Notes: a model not told the origin generated them from the letters alone. 64,000 nt of DNA from Clavibacter michiganensis (GCF_021216655.1 NZ_CP080437.1:1116001-1180000); one strand, 5' to 3'; positions 41,109 to 50,822 are shown, counted from the first letter of the stretch. Numbers and translations are program-made.

Positions 41109-43990
41109 GCATGACCGTGGACGGCCGCGAGATCCCGGGAGAGCCGGCGCCCGGCCAGAGCCTGCGCACGTGGCTGCGCGCGCACGAGGTGTTCAGCGTG
41201 AAGAAGGGCTGCGACTCCGGCGACTGCGGCGCGTGCTCGGTGCTCCTGGACGGCGAGGCCGTGCACTCGTGCATCCTGCCGGCGTTCCGGGCGGCCGGGC
41301 GGGAGGTCACGACGGCGGCGGGGCTCGGGACGCCGGGCGACCTGCATCCGGTGCAGGAGCGGTTCGTGGAGGCGGCCGGGTTCCAGTGCGGGTTCTGCAC
41401 GCCCGGCATGGTCGTCACGGCGGCGTCGCTCGGCGACGGCGACCTCGACGACCTGCCGCGCGTGATGAAGAGCAGCCTCTGCCGGTGCACCGGGTACCGG
41501 GCCATCGACGAGGCGATCCGCGGGGAGCACGGCGGCGCGGCCCACGCGCACTCCGCGGGCTGCGGCGGGGAGCGACCGGAGGGGCTCGGGCCCGTGCGGG
41601 CGACGGGATCCGCCACCGCCGCTGCCGGGTCCGCCGCGACGGCCGACGGCACCCGCGCCGCCGAGCGCGCCCAGACCGGCCGCGTCGGCACGTCGCTGCA
41701 CGCGCCCGCGAGCGAGCGCGTCGTCAGCGGCACCGAGCCGTACACGCTCGACGTGGCGATCCCCGGCCTCCTGCACGCGAGCCTGGTCCGCAGCCCGTAC
41801 CCGCACGCGCGCATCCGCTCCATCGACACGTCGGAGGCGCTCGCGCTGCCGGGCGTGCACGCCGTGCTCACCCACCACGACTCCCCCGCCACGCTCTACT
41901 CGTCCGCGCGGCACGAGGACCGCTTCGACGACCCCGACGACAGCCGCGTCTTCGACGACGTGGTGCGGTTCCGCGGGCAGCGCGTGGCCGCGGTGATCGC
42001 CGACGACGTCGGGATCGCGGAGGCGGCCGTGCGCCTGGTGCGCGTCGACTACGAGGTCCTGCCCGCCGTCTTCGACCCCGAGGAGGCGCGGCGGCCGGGC
42101 GCTCCGCTCGTGCACGGCGACAAGGATCCCGCCGTCTCGCGCCTCGCCGACCCGCAGCGCAACATCGTCGCGGAGATGCACGGCGAGCACGGCGACGTGG
42201 CCGCCGGGCTCGCCCGGGCCCACGCGGTCGTCTCGGGCACGTGGTCCACGCACCGCGTCGCGCACACGCACCTCGAGACGCACGCGACCATCGGCTGGAT
42301 GGAGGAGGGCCGCCTCGTCCTCCGCACCAGCTCGCAGGTGCCGTTCCTCGTGCAGCGCGAGATCTGCCGGCTGTTCGAGCTGGAGCCGGATCAGGTGCGC
42401 GTCTTCACGGCGCGCGTCGGCGGCGGGTTCGGCGGCAAGCAGGAGATCCTCACCGAGGACGTCGTCACCCTCGCCGTGCTCGCGACCGGCCGGCCGGTGC
42501 AGCTGGAGTTCACCCGGTCGGACGAGTTCACGCTCTCCCCCGCCCGGCACCCGATGCGCGTCGGCGTCACGGTCGGCGCGACCGCCGACGGCGTGCTCAC
42601 GGCGCTCGCGGTCGACGTGCTCAGCGACACGGGCGCGTACGGCAACCACGGGCCGGGCGTCATGTTCCACGGCTGCAACGAGTCCATCGCGCTCTACCGC
42701 TCGCCGGCGAAACGCGTGGACGCGCAGAGCGTCTACACGAACAACCTGCCGTCGGGCGCGTTCCGCGGCTACGGCCTCGGGCAGGTGATCTTCGCGATCG
42801 AGTCCGCGCTCGACGAGCTGGCGCGGGAGCTCGGCATCTCGGGCTTCGAGATCCGGCGCCGCAACGCCGTGGTGCCGGGCGACCCGCTGATCATCACCCA
42901 TGCCGAGGGCCCCGACCTCGGCTTCGGCGGCAGCTACGGGCTCGACCAGTGCCTCGACCTCGCCGAGCAGGCGCTGCGCGACGGCGGCGGGGATCCGGTG
43001 CCGGAGGGCGACCGCTGGCTCGTGGGCGAGGGCATGGCCGCCGCGATGATCGCCACGATGCCGCCCCGCGGGCACTTCGCGGACGTGACCGTGGCGATGG
43101 CGGCCGACGGGATCGTGACGGTGTCCGTCGGCACGGCCGAGTTCGGCAACGGCACGACCACCGTGCACGCGCAGCTGGCCGCGACCGCGCTGGGGACGAC
43201 GCCCGACCGGATCCGCATCCGCCAGTCCGACACCGACGTCACCCGCTACGACACGGGCGCGTTCGGATCCGCGGGCACGGTCGTCGCGGGCAAGGCCGTG
43301 CACGGGGCCGCGACCGCGCTCGCCGACCTGCTGCGGGAGGCGGCCGCCGCGCGCACGGGGATCGCCGCCGACGCGTTCGCGCTCACGCCGGACGCGCTCG
43401 TCGCGGACGACGGCGTCGCGGTGCCGATCGCCGAGCTGGTCGGCCCCGACGGCCTCGCCGCCCAGGCGCACGAGGACGGCGCGCTCCGCTCCCTCGCGTT
43501 CAACGTGCACGCCTTCCGGGTGGCGGTGGATCCCGCGACGGGCGAGGTCCGCATCCTCCGCTCCGTGCAGGCCGTCGACGCCGGCACCGTGCTGAACCCC
43601 GCGCAGCTGCGCGGCCAGGTCGAGGGCGGGACGGCGCAGGCGCTCGGCACCGCCATGTACGAGGAGGTCGTGCACGACGGCGAGGGGCGGATCCTCACGG
43701 ACGTGCTGCGGAACTACCACATCCCCCAGCTCGCCGACCTGCCCGTGACCGAGGTGCTCTTCGCCGCCACGCACGACGACAACGGGCCGCACGGCGCGAA
43801 GTCGATGAGCGAGGCGCCCTACAACCCGGTCGCGCCCGCGCTCGCCAACGCGGTGCGGGACGCGATCGGGATCCGGCCGCACGACCTGCCGATGTCGCGC
43901 GACCGCGTGTGGCGGCTGCTGCACGGCGGCGGCCCGCAGCCACGGTTCGACAGCCCGACGACGCTCGGGGAGCGCGGGACGCGGGAGTAG
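41105..43990 (+). CDS. Xanthine dehydrogenase, fused 2Fe-2S and molybdopterin subunit
   Basis: Oxidises hypoxanthine/xanthine-type purines. 961 residues: an N-terminal two-cluster 2Fe-2S part (CDSGDCGACSV, FQCGFCTPGM, SLCRCTGYR), an Ala/Gly linker at about 158-195, then the full molybdopterin domains (GGGFGGK, PSGAFRGYG, and GAKSMSEAP with the catalytic-type Glu). In most bacteria FeS and Mo parts are separate genes, so this is a fusion. GTG start overlaps the previous stop; an ATG two codons later is possible. XdhC and a MocA-like enzyme in the same window fit its maturation. Confidence 0.9.
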   Translation: MSMTVDGREIPGEPAPGQSLRTWLRAHEVFSVKKGCDSGDCGACSVLLDGEAVHSCILPAFRAAGREVTTAAGLGTPGDLHPVQERFVEAAGFQCGFCTPGMVVTAASLGDGDLDDLPRVMKSSLCRCTGYRAIDEAIRGEHGGAAHAHSAGCGGERPEGLGPVRATGSATAAAGSAATADGTRAAERAQTGRVGTSLHAPASERVVSGTEPYTLDVAIPGLLHASLVRSPYPHARIRSIDTSEALALPGVHAVLTHHDSPATLYSSARHEDRFDDPDDSRVFDDVVRFRGQRVAAVIADDVGIAEAAVRLVRVDYEVLPAVFDPEEARRPGAPLVHGDKDPAVSRLADPQRNIVAEMHGEHGDVAAGLARAHAVVSGTWSTHRVAHTHLETHATIGWMEEGRLVLRTSSQVPFLVQREICRLFELEPDQVRVFTARVGGGFGGKQEILTEDVVTLAVLATGRPVQLEFTRSDEFTLSPARHPMRVGVTVGATADGVLTALAVDVLSDTGAYGNHGPGVMFHGCNESIALYRSPAKRVDAQSVYTNNLPSGAFRGYGLGQVIFAIESALDELARELGISGFEIRRRNAVVPGDPLIITHAEGPDLGFGGSYGLDQCLDLAEQALRDGGGDPVPEGDRWLVGEGMAAAMIATMPPRGHFADVTVAMAADGIVTVSVGTAEFGNGTTTVHAQLAATALGTTPDRIRIRQSDTDVTRYDTGAFGSAGTVVAGKAVHGAATALADLLREAAAARTGIAADAFALTPDALVADDGVAVPIAELVGPDGLAAQAHEDGALRSLAFNVHAFRVAVDPATGEVRILRSVQAVDAGTVLNPAQLRGQVEGGTAQALGTAMYEEVVHDGEGRILTDVLRNYHIPQLADLPVTEVLFAATHDDNGPHGAKSMSEAPYNPVAPALANAVRDAIGIRPHDLPMSRDRVWRLLHGGGPQPRFDSPTTLGERGTRE

Positions 43991-44009
43991 CGGGCGGGGT
44001 GCACCGCGA

Positions 44010-45302
44010 TCAGGCAGCGGCCCGGCGCCGACGGGCGAGCACCACCGCGCGCCCGACCACCCCGACCAGCAGCACGCCGGATCCCACGGCGATGGACGCC
44101 CCGGGCAGCGTCGCCACCAGCACCAGGCAGCCCACGACGCCGAGCGCCTGCAGCGCCCGCGGGTACCGCCGATCCGCGCGCTCCTGCGTGAAGGCCGCGG
44201 CATTGGCGACCACGTAGTACAGCAGCACGCCGAAGGATGAGAAGCCGACGACGCCGCGGAGATCCACGGTGAGGACGAGCGCGACGACGACCGCGGCCAC
44301 CGCGATCTCGGCCCGCTGCGGCACCCGGTACCGCGGGTGCACGACGGCGAGCGCGCGCGGCAGGTCGCCCTCGCGCGCCATCGCGAGCGACGTGCGCCCG
44401 ATCCCCGCGAGGAGCGCGAGCAGCGCGCCGAGGCACGCGGCCGCGGCCCCGACGCCGACGACCGGCACCGCCCACGCCCAGCCCGCGTCGCGCACGACGT
44501 CGGCGAGCGGCGCGGTGGATCCGCCGAGCCGCGCGTCCCCGAGCACCCCGAGCAGCGTCACGGCGACGAGGGCGTAGACGACGAGCGCGCCGCCGAGCGC
44601 CAGCAGGATCGCCCGCGGGATGGTGCGGGCGGGATCCCGCACCTCCTCCCCCATGGTCGCGATGCGCGCGTAGCCCGCGAACGCGAAGAACAGGAGCCCC
44701 GCCGACTGGAGGACGCCGTAGGGCGTGGCGTCGACGACGCCCGCGACCGGTCCTGCGGCTGCATGCGGCCCGCCCGCGACGAGGCCGGCGACCAGCACGA
44801 GCGCGATCACCGCGAGGACCACGGCGATGATCACGCGCGCGAGCCGGGCGGTGCGGGTCACGCCGAGGCAGCCGACAGTGGCGAGCGCGACGACGGCGAG
44901 CGCCGCCACCGGCCGCTGCCATGCGGCGGGCACGGCGTACGCGGCGAAGGTCAGGGCCATGGCGGCGCAGCTCGCGGTCTTGCCGATGACGAACGACCAG
45001 CCCGCCAGGAAGCCCGGCCACTCCCCCAGCCGCTCCCGGCCGTACAGGTACGAGCCGCCGGACGACGGGTAGCGGGCCGCGAGCTGCGCGGACGCCGTGG
45101 CGTTGCAGAACGCGACGACCGCCGCGATCGCGAGGCCGACGAGGAGGCCGCCGCCTGCCGCGCGGGCGGCGGCGGGCATGACGGCGAAGATCCCGGCGCC
45201 GATCATCGCACCGAGGCCGAGCACGGTGGCGTCGAGGAGGCCGAGGCGGCGGGCGAGGGCGGGCTGCGGCGCGGCGGATGCGGATTCGGCGGCGGCGGTC
45301 AT
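44010..45302 (-). CDS. APC-superfamily amino acid/purine permease
   Basis: Membrane transporter of 430 residues with about twelve hydrophobic segments. The start has LGLGAMIGAGIFAVMPAAA, the glycine-rich helix 1 of the APC fold, then FAGYARIATMGEEVRDPARTIP. Its ATG overlaps the XdhC stop (ATGA), so the two form one unit, suggesting a purine or related substrate for the dehydrogenase; but many APC members carry amino acids and sequence alone does not decide. Convergent with the xanthine dehydrogenase gene with 19 bases between. Confidence 0.82.
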   Translation of the reverse strand: MTAAAESASAAPQPALARRLGLLDATVLGLGAMIGAGIFAVMPAAARAAGGGLLVGLAIAAVVAFCNATASAQLAARYPSSGGSYLYGRERLGEWPGFLAGWSFVIGKTASCAAMALTFAAYAVPAAWQRPVAALAVVALATVGCLGVTRTARLARVIIAVVLAVIALVLVAGLVAGGPHAAAGPVAGVVDATPYGVLQSAGLLFFAFAGYARIATMGEEVRDPARTIPRAILLALGGALVVYALVAVTLLGVLGDARLGGSTAPLADVVRDAGWAWAVPVVGVGAAAACLGALLALLAGIGRTSLAMAREGDLPRALAVVHPRYRVPQRAEIAVAAVVVALVLTVDLRGVVGFSSFGVLLYYVVANAAAFTQERADRRYPRALQALGVVGCLVLVATLPGASIAVGSGVLLVGVVGRAVVLARRRRAAA

Positions 45303-46405
45303 GCGCTCTCCCCGTGGATCGGTCCGGTGGTCGTCGTGAGCGGCGCCCCCGCGGCACCGGCGCGCGCCGCGAGCACCTCCGCGAGGATGGAGACGGCCGT
45401 CTCCTGCGGCGTGCTGGCACCGATGTCGAGGCCGATGGGCGAGCGCAGGCGCGCGAGCTCGGCCTCCGTCAGGCCCTCCTCCACGAGCAGCGCGCGGCGG
45501 CGCACGTCGGTGGCGCGGGATCCCATCGCGCCGACGAACGCGACCGGCAGACGGAGCGCGGCGACGAGCAGCGGAACGTCGAAGCGGTCGTCGTGGGTGA
45601 GCACGCAGATCACGGTGCGGGCGTCGACCTCGGTGCGTGCGAGGTACTCGTCGGGCCACTCGGCGACGACCTCGTGGGCCGATGGGAAGCGCGCGCGGGT
45701 CGCGAAGGCCGGCCGGGCGTCGCACACGGTCACCCGGTAGCCGAGGAGCGCGGCCGCGTCGGCGAGGGCGGCGGAGAAGTCGACGGCGCCGAAGACGAGC
45801 AGGCGGGGCGGCGGGGCGGTGACGAGGTGCAGGACGCGCAGGGGCCCGTCGGCGCAGTCGACCTCCGTGGTGCCCGAGCGGCCGGCGGCGAGGCGGGAGG
45901 CGAGCTCGGCGCGGATCCGGCGGGCGGGGTCGGCGCCGACGGCCGCGTCGGCCTCGGGGTCGGGGGCCCCGGTGATCCACGCGCCGGCGGCCGGCCCCTC
46001 CAGCACGAGCGCGAGCGATGCGGCGCGGCCGGCGCGGGCGTCCTCGAGCGCGGCGCGCACGGCGACGGGGATCGGAGACCGCGCGTCGCCCGCGGGGGCG
46101 ACCTCGACGACGACCACGCCGATCCGCCCGCCGCACGTCAGGCCGACCTGGAACGCGTCGTCGTCGCTGACGCCGAAGGACGTGAGCGCGGGCACCCCGT
46201 CCTCGAGCACGCCGTGGGCCACCTCGACGACGGCGCCCTCGACGCAGCCGCCGGAGATGGATCCGATGACCCGGCCCCGGTCGTCGACGGCCATCGCCGT
46301 GCCCGCCGTGCGCGGGGCGCTGCCGAGCACGTCCGTGACGCACGCGACGGCGAGACGACGGCCGTCGGCGAGGGCGTCGAGCACCTCCGCGGCGATCTCG
46401 AGCAC
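45299..46405 (-). CDS. XdhC/CoxI family molybdoenzyme maturation factor
   Basis: Accessory protein that loads sulfurated molybdenum cofactor into xanthine dehydrogenase. 368 residues: N-terminal XdhC domain (RRLAVACVTDVLGSAPRTAG, quoted in part as VTDVLGSAPRT; GSISGGCVEGAVVE) and C-terminal Rossmann domain (LLVFGAVDFSAALADAA, VCDARPAFATRARFP). The start is GTG with GGAGG four bases upstream. Convergent with the dehydrogenase it serves; co-translated with the APC permease. TTGACG about 90 bases upstream on the minus strand may be a -35. Confidence 0.9.
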   Translation of the reverse strand: MLEIAAEVLDALADGRRLAVACVTDVLGSAPRTAGTAMAVDDRGRVIGSISGGCVEGAVVEVAHGVLEDGVPALTSFGVSDDDAFQVGLTCGGRIGVVVVEVAPAGDARSPIPVAVRAALEDARAGRAASLALVLEGPAAGAWITGAPDPEADAAVGADPARRIRAELASRLAAGRSGTTEVDCADGPLRVLHLVTAPPPRLLVFGAVDFSAALADAAALLGYRVTVCDARPAFATRARFPSAHEVVAEWPDEYLARTEVDARTVICVLTHDDRFDVPLLVAALRLPVAFVGAMGSRATDVRRRALLVEEGLTEAELARLRSPIGLDIGASTPQETAVSILAEVLAARAGAAGAPLTTTTGPIHGESA

Positions 46406-46591
46406 GGCACCTCCGGGACGGGAGCGCCGACGGGCGGGCGCGGAGCGGGACGGGGAGGGCGGCGACCGGATGGATCGCGATGGTACCGCCCGCGTCAAGC
46501 CTCGCACGGCCCCTGCGTAGGGTGGGACGCGGATGCCGGGGGGATCCTCCCGCGGCGACGCGCGCGCATCCGCCGCGCCCGAGGAGGCCGC

Positions 46592-47221
46592 ATGACCCCG
46601 ACCGCACCCGACCGCCCGCAGCCCCTGTTCCGGCGGATCCGCCGCGCGTGGGCCGACGCGCCCGCGGTCGTGCAGGTGCTCGCCGTCGCCGCGATCTACT
46701 TCGGGTTCCTGACCCTCATCGACTTCGCGGGGTGGGAAGAGGTCGGCGTCGCGCTGCTCCTCCGTGCCGGCCTCGCGCTCGTGTTCGGCGCGCTGATGAT
46801 CGGCTCGCGACGCATCCGGGGCCGACGCTGGGCCCGCACCCCCAGCTGGGTCGAGGTGTCCGAGGCCGCCGAGGACAGCGAGCTCCCGGCGGGCGCGGAC
46901 CTCGGCGCCTGGGTCGCGGCGCTCGAACGACGCCGAGCCGACATCCGGCAGGAGGCGTGGATCGTCCCGATCGGGCTCGTCGTCGTCGTGGCCCTGACGT
47001 TCCTCAACGGGGCGAGCGGCGACCGGGCCGTCGCCGGACTGGTGTTCCTGGCGGTCTTCGTGACCTGGGGGATGTCGAACATCGTGTCGCGCGGTCGCCG
47101 CCGTGACGGGGTCGACGCCCTCCTCATCCGGCTGCAGGAGCAGGAACGCGCGGACGACGCCCGACACGCGGAGTGGGCGCCGCCCGCCCCCGACGACCGG
47201 ATCCCCCCGGCTGCTGGATGA
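46592..47221 (+). CDS. Membrane protein, paralogue A
   Basis: 209 residues with four hydrophobic segments in two pairs (about 25-70 and 122-162) around a hydrophilic loop (PSWVEVSEAAEDSELP). Function unknown. The next gene is a related copy. GAGGAGG precedes the ATG and TAGGGT lies at 46518-46523. No family recognised. Confidence 0.7.
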   Translation: MTPTAPDRPQPLFRRIRRAWADAPAVVQVLAVAAIYFGFLTLIDFAGWEEVGVALLLRAGLALVFGALMIGSRRIRGRRWARTPSWVEVSEAAEDSELPAGADLGAWVAALERRRADIRQEAWIVPIGLVVVVALTFLNGASGDRAVAGLVFLAVFVTWGMSNIVSRGRRRDGVDALLIRLQEQERADDARHAEWAPPAPDDRIPPAAG

Positions 47222-47270
47222 TGGGCTCTGCGTGCGACGACCCGGCGTGCGACAGATCCGGGGAGCGAGC

Positions 47271-47936
47271 ATGACGCCGACTCACGGCACCGCCCCTCCG
47301 ACGCACGGTCGATGGCGGCGCGCCCGCCGCCGGCTGGCCGACGCCCCCGCGGTCGTCCCCGCGATGGGTGTCGCCCTGGCGTGGTCCGCGATCCTGACCT
47401 GCTCCCGGGTCGCGCTCGGCCAGGAGGCGGACCTCGACCGGATCGTGGCGACGCTCACGGTCGGCGCGGTCGTCGGGCTGGTCCTCACGTTCGCCATCTC
47501 CCGGCGACGTCGCGGGGCCCCGCCTCGCATCCGATTCGTCGACGTCTCCGAGGCGATCGACGACGGCCAGGTCCCCGCCGACGCCGACGCCGACTCCTGG
47601 CGGTGGCTGCTGCTCCGCCGGCGCGACGTCCACGACCAGCTCGGAGGACCGTGGGCGGTGCTCATCGCGGCGGTCGCGCTCGTCGGCACGGTCGCCGTGG
47701 GCGTGCTCGGCGGGCCGCCCCTCGCCTGGACCCTGCCCGCGGTGGTCGCCGTCGCGGTAGCGGGAATGGCCGTGGTCCGCCGACGACGGGTCGCGCAGAT
47801 CGACGCGCTCCTGCAGCCGCTGCTCGCGGTGGATGCGCCGGGGAGCATCGACGGGGCCGACGGCGTGAGGCGCACGGACGACGCCGAACCCGGCCCGTCC
47901 CCTACGGCGGGACCGGCCGGGCGGCCTCCGAGGTGA
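47271..47936 (+). CDS. Membrane protein, paralogue B
   Basis: 221 residues, arranged like the preceding gene: two hydrophobic pairs and the loop IRFVDVSEAIDDGQVPADAD matching VEVSEAAEDSELPAGAD, so the pair arose by tandem duplication and then diverged. GGGAG precedes the ATG. Its C-terminus is a long Asp/Pro/Gly tail. Unknown function. Confidence 0.65.
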   Translation: MTPTHGTAPPTHGRWRRARRRLADAPAVVPAMGVALAWSAILTCSRVALGQEADLDRIVATLTVGAVVGLVLTFAISRRRRGAPPRIRFVDVSEAIDDGQVPADADADSWRWLLLRRRDVHDQLGGPWAVLIAAVALVGTVAVGVLGGPPLAWTLPAVVAVAVAGMAVVRRRRVAQIDALLQPLLAVDAPGSIDGADGVRRTDDAEPGPSPTAGPAGRPPR

Positions 47937-48147
47937 CGACGCCGAGAAGGGTCACCGCTTCCTGAGCGCCGCCGTCGGTCGCGGCGTGTCGGAGCGCGCG
48001 CCCCGTCGGGAGGTCGACGATCGACCGGGTTCTCGATCCCGTGCGACGCGACGCCGCGCCGCCGCAGGATCCGGCCCTCCGCGTGATGCCCTCGGGCTCC
48101 CGCCGTCCAGCACCGCCGCGCACCAGCCGAGCGAACGGATCCCCCGC

Positions 48148-49602
48148 ATGAGCGAACCCCGGACCACCGACCACCCCGCGTCGCCCACGACGGACTCCCG
48201 CCGCGCCGTGCACCGCGGCCACGTCCTCCACATCACGGGGTCCCCGCGCGTCGAGGACGCCCGCCGCCACCTCGTCTCCGTCCCCGACGGCGCGCTCGCG
48301 ATCGACGACGCCGGCCGCATCGCGTGGGTCGGCCCGTACCGCGAGCTCCCCGCCGCGTTCGCCGACGCTCCCGTGCACGGCGACGCCTCCGACTTCCTGA
48401 TCCCCGGCTTCGTCGACGCGCACGTGCACTTCCCGCAGACCTACACGACGAGCGCGCACGGCGGCGGCCAGCTCCTCGAGTGGCTCGACTCGTGCGTGTT
48501 CCCGTCCGAGGCGCGCCTCGAGGACGAGGGGTTCGCGCGCATGATCGCCGCGGACTTCACGCGCCGCCGCATCATGGCGGGCACCACGAGCGCGCTCGTG
48601 TTCGGATCCGCGTTCCCGCACGCCCAGGACGCCCTGTTCGAGGCCTCCCGCGACGCCGGGCTCCGGCTGGTGAGCGGCCGCGGCATCCAGACGGTCGGCT
48701 CCGGCCCCGCCGCCCCCCTCCTCACGTCCGAGGAGGACGCGATCGCGCTGTCGTGCGCGGAGATCGACCGCTGGCACGCCGTCGACACGGGCGATGCGAC
48801 GACGGCGACGCTGCAGGTCGCGATCGTCCCGCGGTTCAGCCTCTCGGTGACGCCGACGACGCTCCGCGGCCTCGGCGAGCTGTACGACGTGGCGCGCGGC
48901 GAGGGCGTCCACTTCCACTCGCACCTCAACGAGAACGACAGGCCGGGCACGGGTGAGATCGCGGCCGTCCGCCAGGTCTACGGCACCGACACCTACCTCG
49001 ACACCTACGACGGGCTCTTCCTGCCCGGGTCGGAGCGCGGCGGATCGAGCCTCCTCGGGCGTCGCAGCGTCTTCGCGCACGCGGTGCACTGCCAGGACTC
49101 CGAGCTGGCGCGGCTCGCCGAGACGGGCAGCAGCATCGCGCACTGCCCGACGTCGCAGCAGTTCCTCGGGTCCGGCACGATGCCGTGGCGGCGGACGGTG
49201 GCGGCGGGCGTGAACGTGGCGATCGGATCCGACGTGGGCGCCGGCGACGAGTGGCTCGTCTCCCGCGTGCTCAACGACGCGTTCAAGGTGCACCTGTCGG
49301 AGCCGGGCGACGCGGGCGTGGAGATCGACGCGGCCGAGCTGCTGTTCACCGGCACGCTCGCGGGCGCCCGCGCGCTCGACATGGAGGACCGCTACGGCAA
49401 CCTCGACGTCGGCAAGGACGCCGACTTCCTGACGATCACGCCGGACCTCTGGGAGCCGCTCGCCCTCACGCTCGCCCACGGGATCCGCGCGGACGACGCC
49501 GATCGCGCCACCGACCAGATCCTCTTCACGCTGCTGATGGGGCTGCGCGAGCCCGCCATCTCGGCTGTGCACGTGCAGGGGCGGCGGGTGTCGGCGCGCT
49601 GA
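48148..49602 (+). CDS. guaD: Guanine deaminase
   Basis: Hydrolyses guanine to xanthine and ammonia, giving the substrate of the dehydrogenase nearby. 484-residue amidohydrolase: metal site FVDAHVHFPQT, HSHLNEN, AHAVHC and SDVGAGDEW. The family-specific HVHFPQT motif is complete. The ATG has only a weak GGA upstream. It is not in one transcript with the dehydrogenase (opposite neighbours intervene), but completes a guanine-to-urate route in the island. Confidence 0.9.
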   Translation: MSEPRTTDHPASPTTDSRRAVHRGHVLHITGSPRVEDARRHLVSVPDGALAIDDAGRIAWVGPYRELPAAFADAPVHGDASDFLIPGFVDAHVHFPQTYTTSAHGGGQLLEWLDSCVFPSEARLEDEGFARMIAADFTRRRIMAGTTSALVFGSAFPHAQDALFEASRDAGLRLVSGRGIQTVGSGPAAPLLTSEEDAIALSCAEIDRWHAVDTGDATTATLQVAIVPRFSLSVTPTTLRGLGELYDVARGEGVHFHSHLNENDRPGTGEIAAVRQVYGTDTYLDTYDGLFLPGSERGGSSLLGRRSVFAHAVHCQDSELARLAETGSSIAHCPTSQQFLGSGTMPWRRTVAAGVNVAIGSDVGAGDEWLVSRVLNDAFKVHLSEPGDAGVEIDAAELLFTGTLAGARALDMEDRYGNLDVGKDADFLTITPDLWEPLALTLAHGIRADDADRATDQILFTLLMGLREPAISAVHVQGRRVSAR

Positions 49603-49616
49603 GGAGGCCCGCCGGA

Positions 49617-50396
49617 TCAGGTGTCTTCCCGGGCGTCCCGCTCACGCCCCTCCATCAGCTTCAGCCGCACGCGATGCGCCACGACGATCAACGCCAGCCA
49701 CGCGAGCGCCAGCAGCCAGCCCGCGATCACGTCGGTGAGCCAGTGGTGGCCGAGGTACACGCGGCTGAGGCTCACCGAGGCGGCGAACACGATCGCGATC
49801 ACGTAGGTGAGCGCGCGCGTCGACCGCCGCATCTGCCGCAGGACGAGCAGGTACGCGACGATCCCGGCGGCCACGCTCGCGTTGAGGGTGTGGCCCGACG
49901 GGAACGACGGCGACGTCTCGTAGGGCGGCACGGCGTCGGCGCGCGGCGGGCGGTCGCGGCCGACGAGCTCCTTGCCGACCTCCGTCATGAGCAGGGATCC
50001 GGCGCCCGCGGTGAGCCCGAGCACGACCGGCACCCACTGGCGCCGACGGATCGCGAGGGCGACGATGACCGCGACGCCCACGAGCGGCACGGCGTAGACG
50101 CCCGCGGCCTCGGTGAAGACGGTGACGGCGGTGTCGAGCCAGGGCGAGCGGACGTCCATGGCGAGGTGCAGCGCGGGCTCGTCGAGGAGGGCGACGCTGT
50201 CGTCGTCGATCACGGCGACGTAGAGGCCCGCGAACAGGCTCGACGCGGCGGTGATGACGAGGAGGCCGAGGATCAGGACGGCGGCGAAGGTGCCCGAAGG
50301 ACCGACGCGGGTCGCCGCGCGGACGACGCGACCGGGCGGGCTCGTGCGGACGCGACGGCGCGCAGGCAGGCGGTCGCCGGTGGCGGGCCGGATCAC
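49617..50396 (-). CDS. PAP2-family phosphatase
   Basis: Membrane phosphatase of 259 residues with several hydrophobic helices. The three PAP2 motifs are present: KELVGRDRPPR, PSFPSGHTLN and SRVYLGHHWLTDVIAG. Such enzymes dephosphorylate undecaprenyl pyrophosphate or phosphatidate. The GTG start overlaps the stop of the preceding small membrane gene (GTGA), so they are co-translated. The substrate cannot be read from sequence. Confidence 0.87.
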   Translation of the reverse strand: MIRPATGDRLPARRRVRTSPPGRVVRAATRVGPSGTFAAVLILGLLVITAASSLFAGLYVAVIDDDSVALLDEPALHLAMDVRSPWLDTAVTVFTEAAGVYAVPLVGVAVIVALAIRRRQWVPVVLGLTAGAGSLLMTEVGKELVGRDRPPRADAVPPYETSPSFPSGHTLNASVAAGIVAYLLVLRQMRRSTRALTYVIAIVFAASVSLSRVYLGHHWLTDVIAGWLLALAWLALIVVAHRVRLKLMEGRERDAREDT

Positions 50397-50761
50397 CCGT
50401 GGACGAGCGCGGAGGACGGCACGCGGTCGCGGCGGCGGACGGCGGACGCGATGAGGCCGGCCGTGCCCGCGATGACGCCGATGACGAACGTCGCGACGCC
50501 CCCGATGACGCCCATGAGCACGATCCCGAACACGCCGGCGTCCACGTCGAGCTGCCCGACGCCGTCCCGCGTCGCCCACGCCGCGAGCACGGCGAGACCC
50601 AGAGCCAGGACGAGCGCGACGATCGTGGAGCCCACGAGGTACCAGCCCCACCCGGCGCCACGGGCCTTCGCGACGACGAGCACGACGGCCGCGATGACCA
50701 CGAGCACCGGCACGCCGAGCGTCAGGGTGAGGGCGAGCGCGAACGCGGTGTCGGGATCCAT
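50393..50761 (-). CDS. Small membrane protein
   Basis: 122 residues with about three hydrophobic helices (FALALTLTLGVPVLVVIAAV, quoted to 20; YLVGSTIVALVLALGLAV; GVIGGVATFVIGVIAG), unknown function. Appears leaderless: TACGCT six bases before the ATG. Stop overlaps the PAP2 start, so the two proteins likely work together. Confidence 0.75.
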   Translation of the reverse strand: MDPDTAFALALTLTLGVPVLVVIAAVVLVVAKARGAGWGWYLVGSTIVALVLALGLAVLAAWATRDGVGQLDVDAGVFGIVLMGVIGGVATFVIGVIAGTAGLIASAVRRRDRVPSSALVHG

Positions 50762-50767
50762 GGATCG

Positions 50768-50773
50768 AGCGTA
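50768..50773 (-). promoter_or_regulatory. Candidate leaderless -10 box
   Basis: TACGCT on the minus strand, six bases before the ATG at 50761. Confidence 0.5.
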
Positions 50774-50816
50774 GGCCGCACGGCAGGAGTCGGCGAGGGC
50801 GCGACGGGCGCGCTCC

Positions 50817-50822
50817 TAGCAT
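50817..50822 (+). promoter_or_regulatory. Candidate leaderless -10 box
   Basis: TAGCAT, six bases before the ATG at 50829; divergent from the previous box within 67 bases. Confidence 0.5.

Noticed and set aside
46470..46520. 16-codon frame MDRDGTARVKPRTAPA
   Set aside because: No ribosome-binding site, no leaderless box at the right distance and no overlap with the next gene; likely chance.
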